From an uncultured Kouleothrix sp. (GTDB lineage: Bacteria; Chloroflexota; Chloroflexia; Chloroflexales; Roseiflexaceae): DNA of 8,712 nt. Position 1 is the first letter of the stretch; every line of letters begins with the position of its first letter. The translations under genes and the position numbers were made by a program. The notes beneath the pieces were generated by a model. That model saw only the letters and a list, made by a program, of their open reading frames with translations. It searched no databases and was not told the origin of the DNA. Positions 7,384 through 8,712 of this stretch are shown here, piece after piece. Location of the stretch: assembly GCA_937858455.1 (NCBI GenBank), contig CALLYN010000585.1:1-8712 (forward strand), written 5' to 3'.

Positions 7384-7479
7384 TCGCCCGTAAACGCACA
7401 ACGAAAGGAGGCGTGCTTCGATCGGTTCGTTGATCCATGTGTGCTCAGCGGCTTATTGAACTGTAAGGAGAACCAGGTT
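7384..7479 (+). other. gutM-srlA spacer with a hairpin and a possible 9-codon leader ORF
   Basis: AACGAA (7400-7405) and TTCGTT (7426-7431) can pair around a loop that holds a strong Shine-Dalgarno-like AAAGGAGG (7404-7411, partly in the stem). A mini-ORF from ATG 7437 (MCAQRLIEL) ends with TAA at 7464-7466, overlapping the AAGGAG (7465-7470) that serves srlA. The order suggests translational coupling, but the first site is 25 bases from the mini-ORF start, which is too far for normal initiation unless the hairpin closes the gap. Confidence 0.25.
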
Positions 7480-8043
7480 ATGGACATGTTGGTTTGGCTG
7501 GCGACCCACTTCATTGGTATGTTTACAGAAGGCGGCAAGACGTTTGTAGCCCTGGTTACCGGTATCGTTCCAACGCTGATCGTGCTGCTCACTGGCGTGA
7601 ATGCACTGATCGCGATGATCGGGGCCGAGCGTATCGACCGGGTTGGCGAGTGGGCAGCGCGCCCCGGCCTGGCCTACTACCCGGTTCGCTACATTGTTCT
7701 GCCCGTGCTGTCGGTATTCTTCCTCACGAACCCGATGGCCTATACCATGGGCCGCTTTCTCCCCGAGCGCTACAAGCCAGCCTTCTACGATGCCGCCGTC
7801 TCGTATGTGCATCCGCCGCTGGGCATCTTCCCGCACATCAACCCAGGCGAGCTGTTTGTGTGGCTTGGCATCGCCACCGGCATCCAGCAGCTTGGGCTGC
7901 CGCTCGCGCCGCTGGCCGTGCGCTACCTGCTGGTCGGGTTGGTTGTGATCTTTATTCGTGGCGTGGTTACCGAGCGAATTACCGCTATTCTGCTGGCGCG
8001 CCGCGCGTCGCAGCAGACACTCAGCGCGGAGGTGGCGGCATGA
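7480..8043 (+). CDS. srlA: PTS glucitol/sorbitol transporter subunit IIC
   Basis: A 187-residue inner-membrane protein, the same length as E. coli SrlA, forming part of the glucitol/sorbitol channel of the phosphotransferase system. It shares the family landmarks: [15 protein letters not shown] (17-31), [17 protein letters not shown] (84-100), the highly conserved [18 protein letters not shown] (117-134) and [16 protein letters not shown] (140-155). Hydrophobic stretches at about 21-48, 70-84, 123-138 and 143-163 are membrane or re-entrant segments. AAGGAG at 7465-7470 lies 9 bases before ATG 7480; ATG 7486 two codons later is a possible alternative. The stop codon overlaps the start of the next gene (ATGA), which signals translational coupling of the two membrane subunits. 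Sorbitol is the expected substrate, but other hexitols cannot be excluded. Confidence 0.93.
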   Translation: MDMLVWLATHFIGMFTEGGKTFVALVTGIVPTLIVLLTGVNALIAMIGAERIDRVGEWAARPGLAYYPVRYIVLPVLSVFFLTNPMAYTMGRFLPERYKPAFYDAAVSYVHPPLGIFPHINPGELFVWLGIATGIQQLGLPLAPLAVRYLLVGLVVIFIRGVVTERITAILLARRASQQTLSAEVAA

Positions 8044-8582
8044 ATGGTTTCACTGGCTTTTTGACGTCGATCGGCCGCGGGGTTGGCGGTGTTGTCGGTG
8101 CGCTGTACCAGGCCGGCCGCGAGGCGATCGACCAGGTGGTCGCCAACATTCTGCCATTTATGGCCTTTATCAGCCTGGTGATCGGCATCATTCTGTACAC
8201 CGGCGTCGGCACGGCGCTGGCCAACCTGCTTGCGCCGCTGGCCTCGTCGGTGGTGGGCCTGATCATCCTGTCGTTGATCATCGGCCTGCCGGTGCTCTCG
8301 CCGCTGCTCGGGCCGGGCGCGGTGATCGCCCAGGTGATCGGCACGCTGCTGGGCGCAACGCTGCTTGCCAAGGGCCAGATGCCGCCGCAGTATGCGCTGC
8401 CCGCGCTGTTCGCCATCAATCCGCAGGTCGGCTGCGACTTCATCCCGGTGGGCCTGGCGCTGGGCGAGGCCGAGCCCGAGACCGTGGAGGTGGGCGTGCC
8501 GGCGGTGCTGTTCTCGCGCTTTGTGACCGGGCCGCTGGCGGTGCTGATCGCCTGGGTCGCCAGCTTGGGCCTGTACAGCTAG
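8040..8582 (+). CDS. srlE: PTS glucitol/sorbitol SrlE-like membrane domain lacking the IIB domain
   Basis: A 180-residue membrane protein matching the C-terminal half of E. coli SrlE (IIBC, about 319 residues). [15 protein letters not shown] (36-50), [16 protein letters not shown] (87-102), [20 protein letters not shown] (119-138) and [16 protein letters not shown] (139-154) are near-identical to the family. The roughly 120-residue N-terminal IIB domain, which carries the phosphocysteine that passes phosphate to the sugar, is absent. This is not an artefact of a late start: ATG 8040 overlaps the srlA stop, and GGAGG (8028-8032) sits 7 bases upstream, so the gene is intact as a separate membrane subunit. 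The IIB and IIA parts (srlB) are not in this window and may follow at the right edge. The missing IIB raises the possibility of transport with a separately encoded IIB, or of PTS-independent transport. Confidence 0.88.
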   Translation: MNGFTGFLTSIGRGVGGVVGALYQAGREAIDQVVANILPFMAFISLVIGIILYTGVGTALANLLAPLASSVVGLIILSLIIGLPVLSPLLGPGAVIAQVIGTLLGATLLAKGQMPPQYALPALFAINPQVGCDFIPVGLALGEAEPETVEVGVPAVLFSRFVTGPLAVLIAWVASLGLYS

Positions 8583-8675
8583 CGGCCGCGCTGCTGCCAG
8601 CCCACGCCTCGTGGCTGCCGCGCCGGTGGTGTGGAGGGCCACCAGCCTCAAAGGGTATCACTTGACAAAAGGAGG
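8583..8675 (+). other. Spacer after the srlE-like gene with imperfect stem-loops
   Basis: AGCCCACG (8599-8606) pairs with CGTGGCT (8610-8616) with one bulged C, enclosed by GCGGC (8582-8586) with GCCGC (8617-8621). No T-run follows. It may be a 3'-end structure of the gut mRNA or just structured spacer. Confidence 0.3.
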
Positions 8676-8703
8676 TGGTCAGGACGCCAACTTTTGGTAT
8701 GAT
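8676..8703 (+). promoter_or_regulatory. Candidate extended -10 promoter at the right edge
   Basis: TGGTATGAT (8695-8703) is an extended -10 element with a 5/6 hexamer, and TGGTCA (8676-8681, 4/6 to the -35 consensus) lies 16 bases upstream of the hexamer, the same layout as the gut promoter. The nearby perfect TTGACA (8662-8667) is 30 bases away from it and so is not its partner. The same stretch also holds AAAGGAGG (8668-8675) followed by ATG 8699, so it could instead be the ribosome binding region of the next gene, although the 23-base distance is long. Confidence 0.3.
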
Positions 8704-8712
8704 CACGCGTGC

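Overview
The window is a GC-rich, densely coded bacterial segment with eight protein-coding genes, all on the + strand. Codon third positions are mostly G or C. The gene mix (cyclase-family hydrolase, two AMP-forming acyl-CoA ligases, ketopantoate-reductase-like enzyme, then a SorC-regulated glucitol/sorbitol PTS cluster) and the general sequence style suggest a Chloroflexota relative (Roseiflexus/Kouleothrix type). That assignment is an impression from protein style and composition, not a demonstrated placement.

Region 1 (190-5404) is metabolic. It holds a metal-dependent cyclase/kynurenine-formamidase-family hydrolase, an AMP-forming ligase with signature motifs of oxalyl-CoA synthetases (AAE3/Pcs60 type), a 2-dehydropantoate 2-reductase-family oxidoreductase only 19 bases downstream, and, after a 166-base gap with a possible promoter, a medium/long-chain fatty acyl-CoA ligase. 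A perfect 12-bp hairpin that contains the ligase stop codon closes this region. The first three genes could form one catabolic cassette acting on a carboxylic acid, but the substrate cannot be read from the sequence.

Region 2 (5439-8712) is a sugar-alcohol uptake locus. A SorC-family regulator gene with its own promoter is followed by a 462-base intergenic region. This contains several hairpins, then an AT-rich control region with a near-consensus extended -10 promoter, then a 185-base leader. Downstream come gutM, srlA (PTS IIC) and an srlE-like gene that encodes only the membrane half of the usual IIBC protein. The phosphorylatable IIB domain is absent and would have to be encoded beyond the right edge or elsewhere.

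The most interesting signal is a shared palindromic motif, roughly TTKCACA-NN-TGTGMAG. It overlaps the predicted start of transcription of the sorC gene and recurs around the gut promoter as two pairs of sites, each pair spaced 19 bases. This looks like the SorC operator set and links the regulator to the transporter operon and to its own control.
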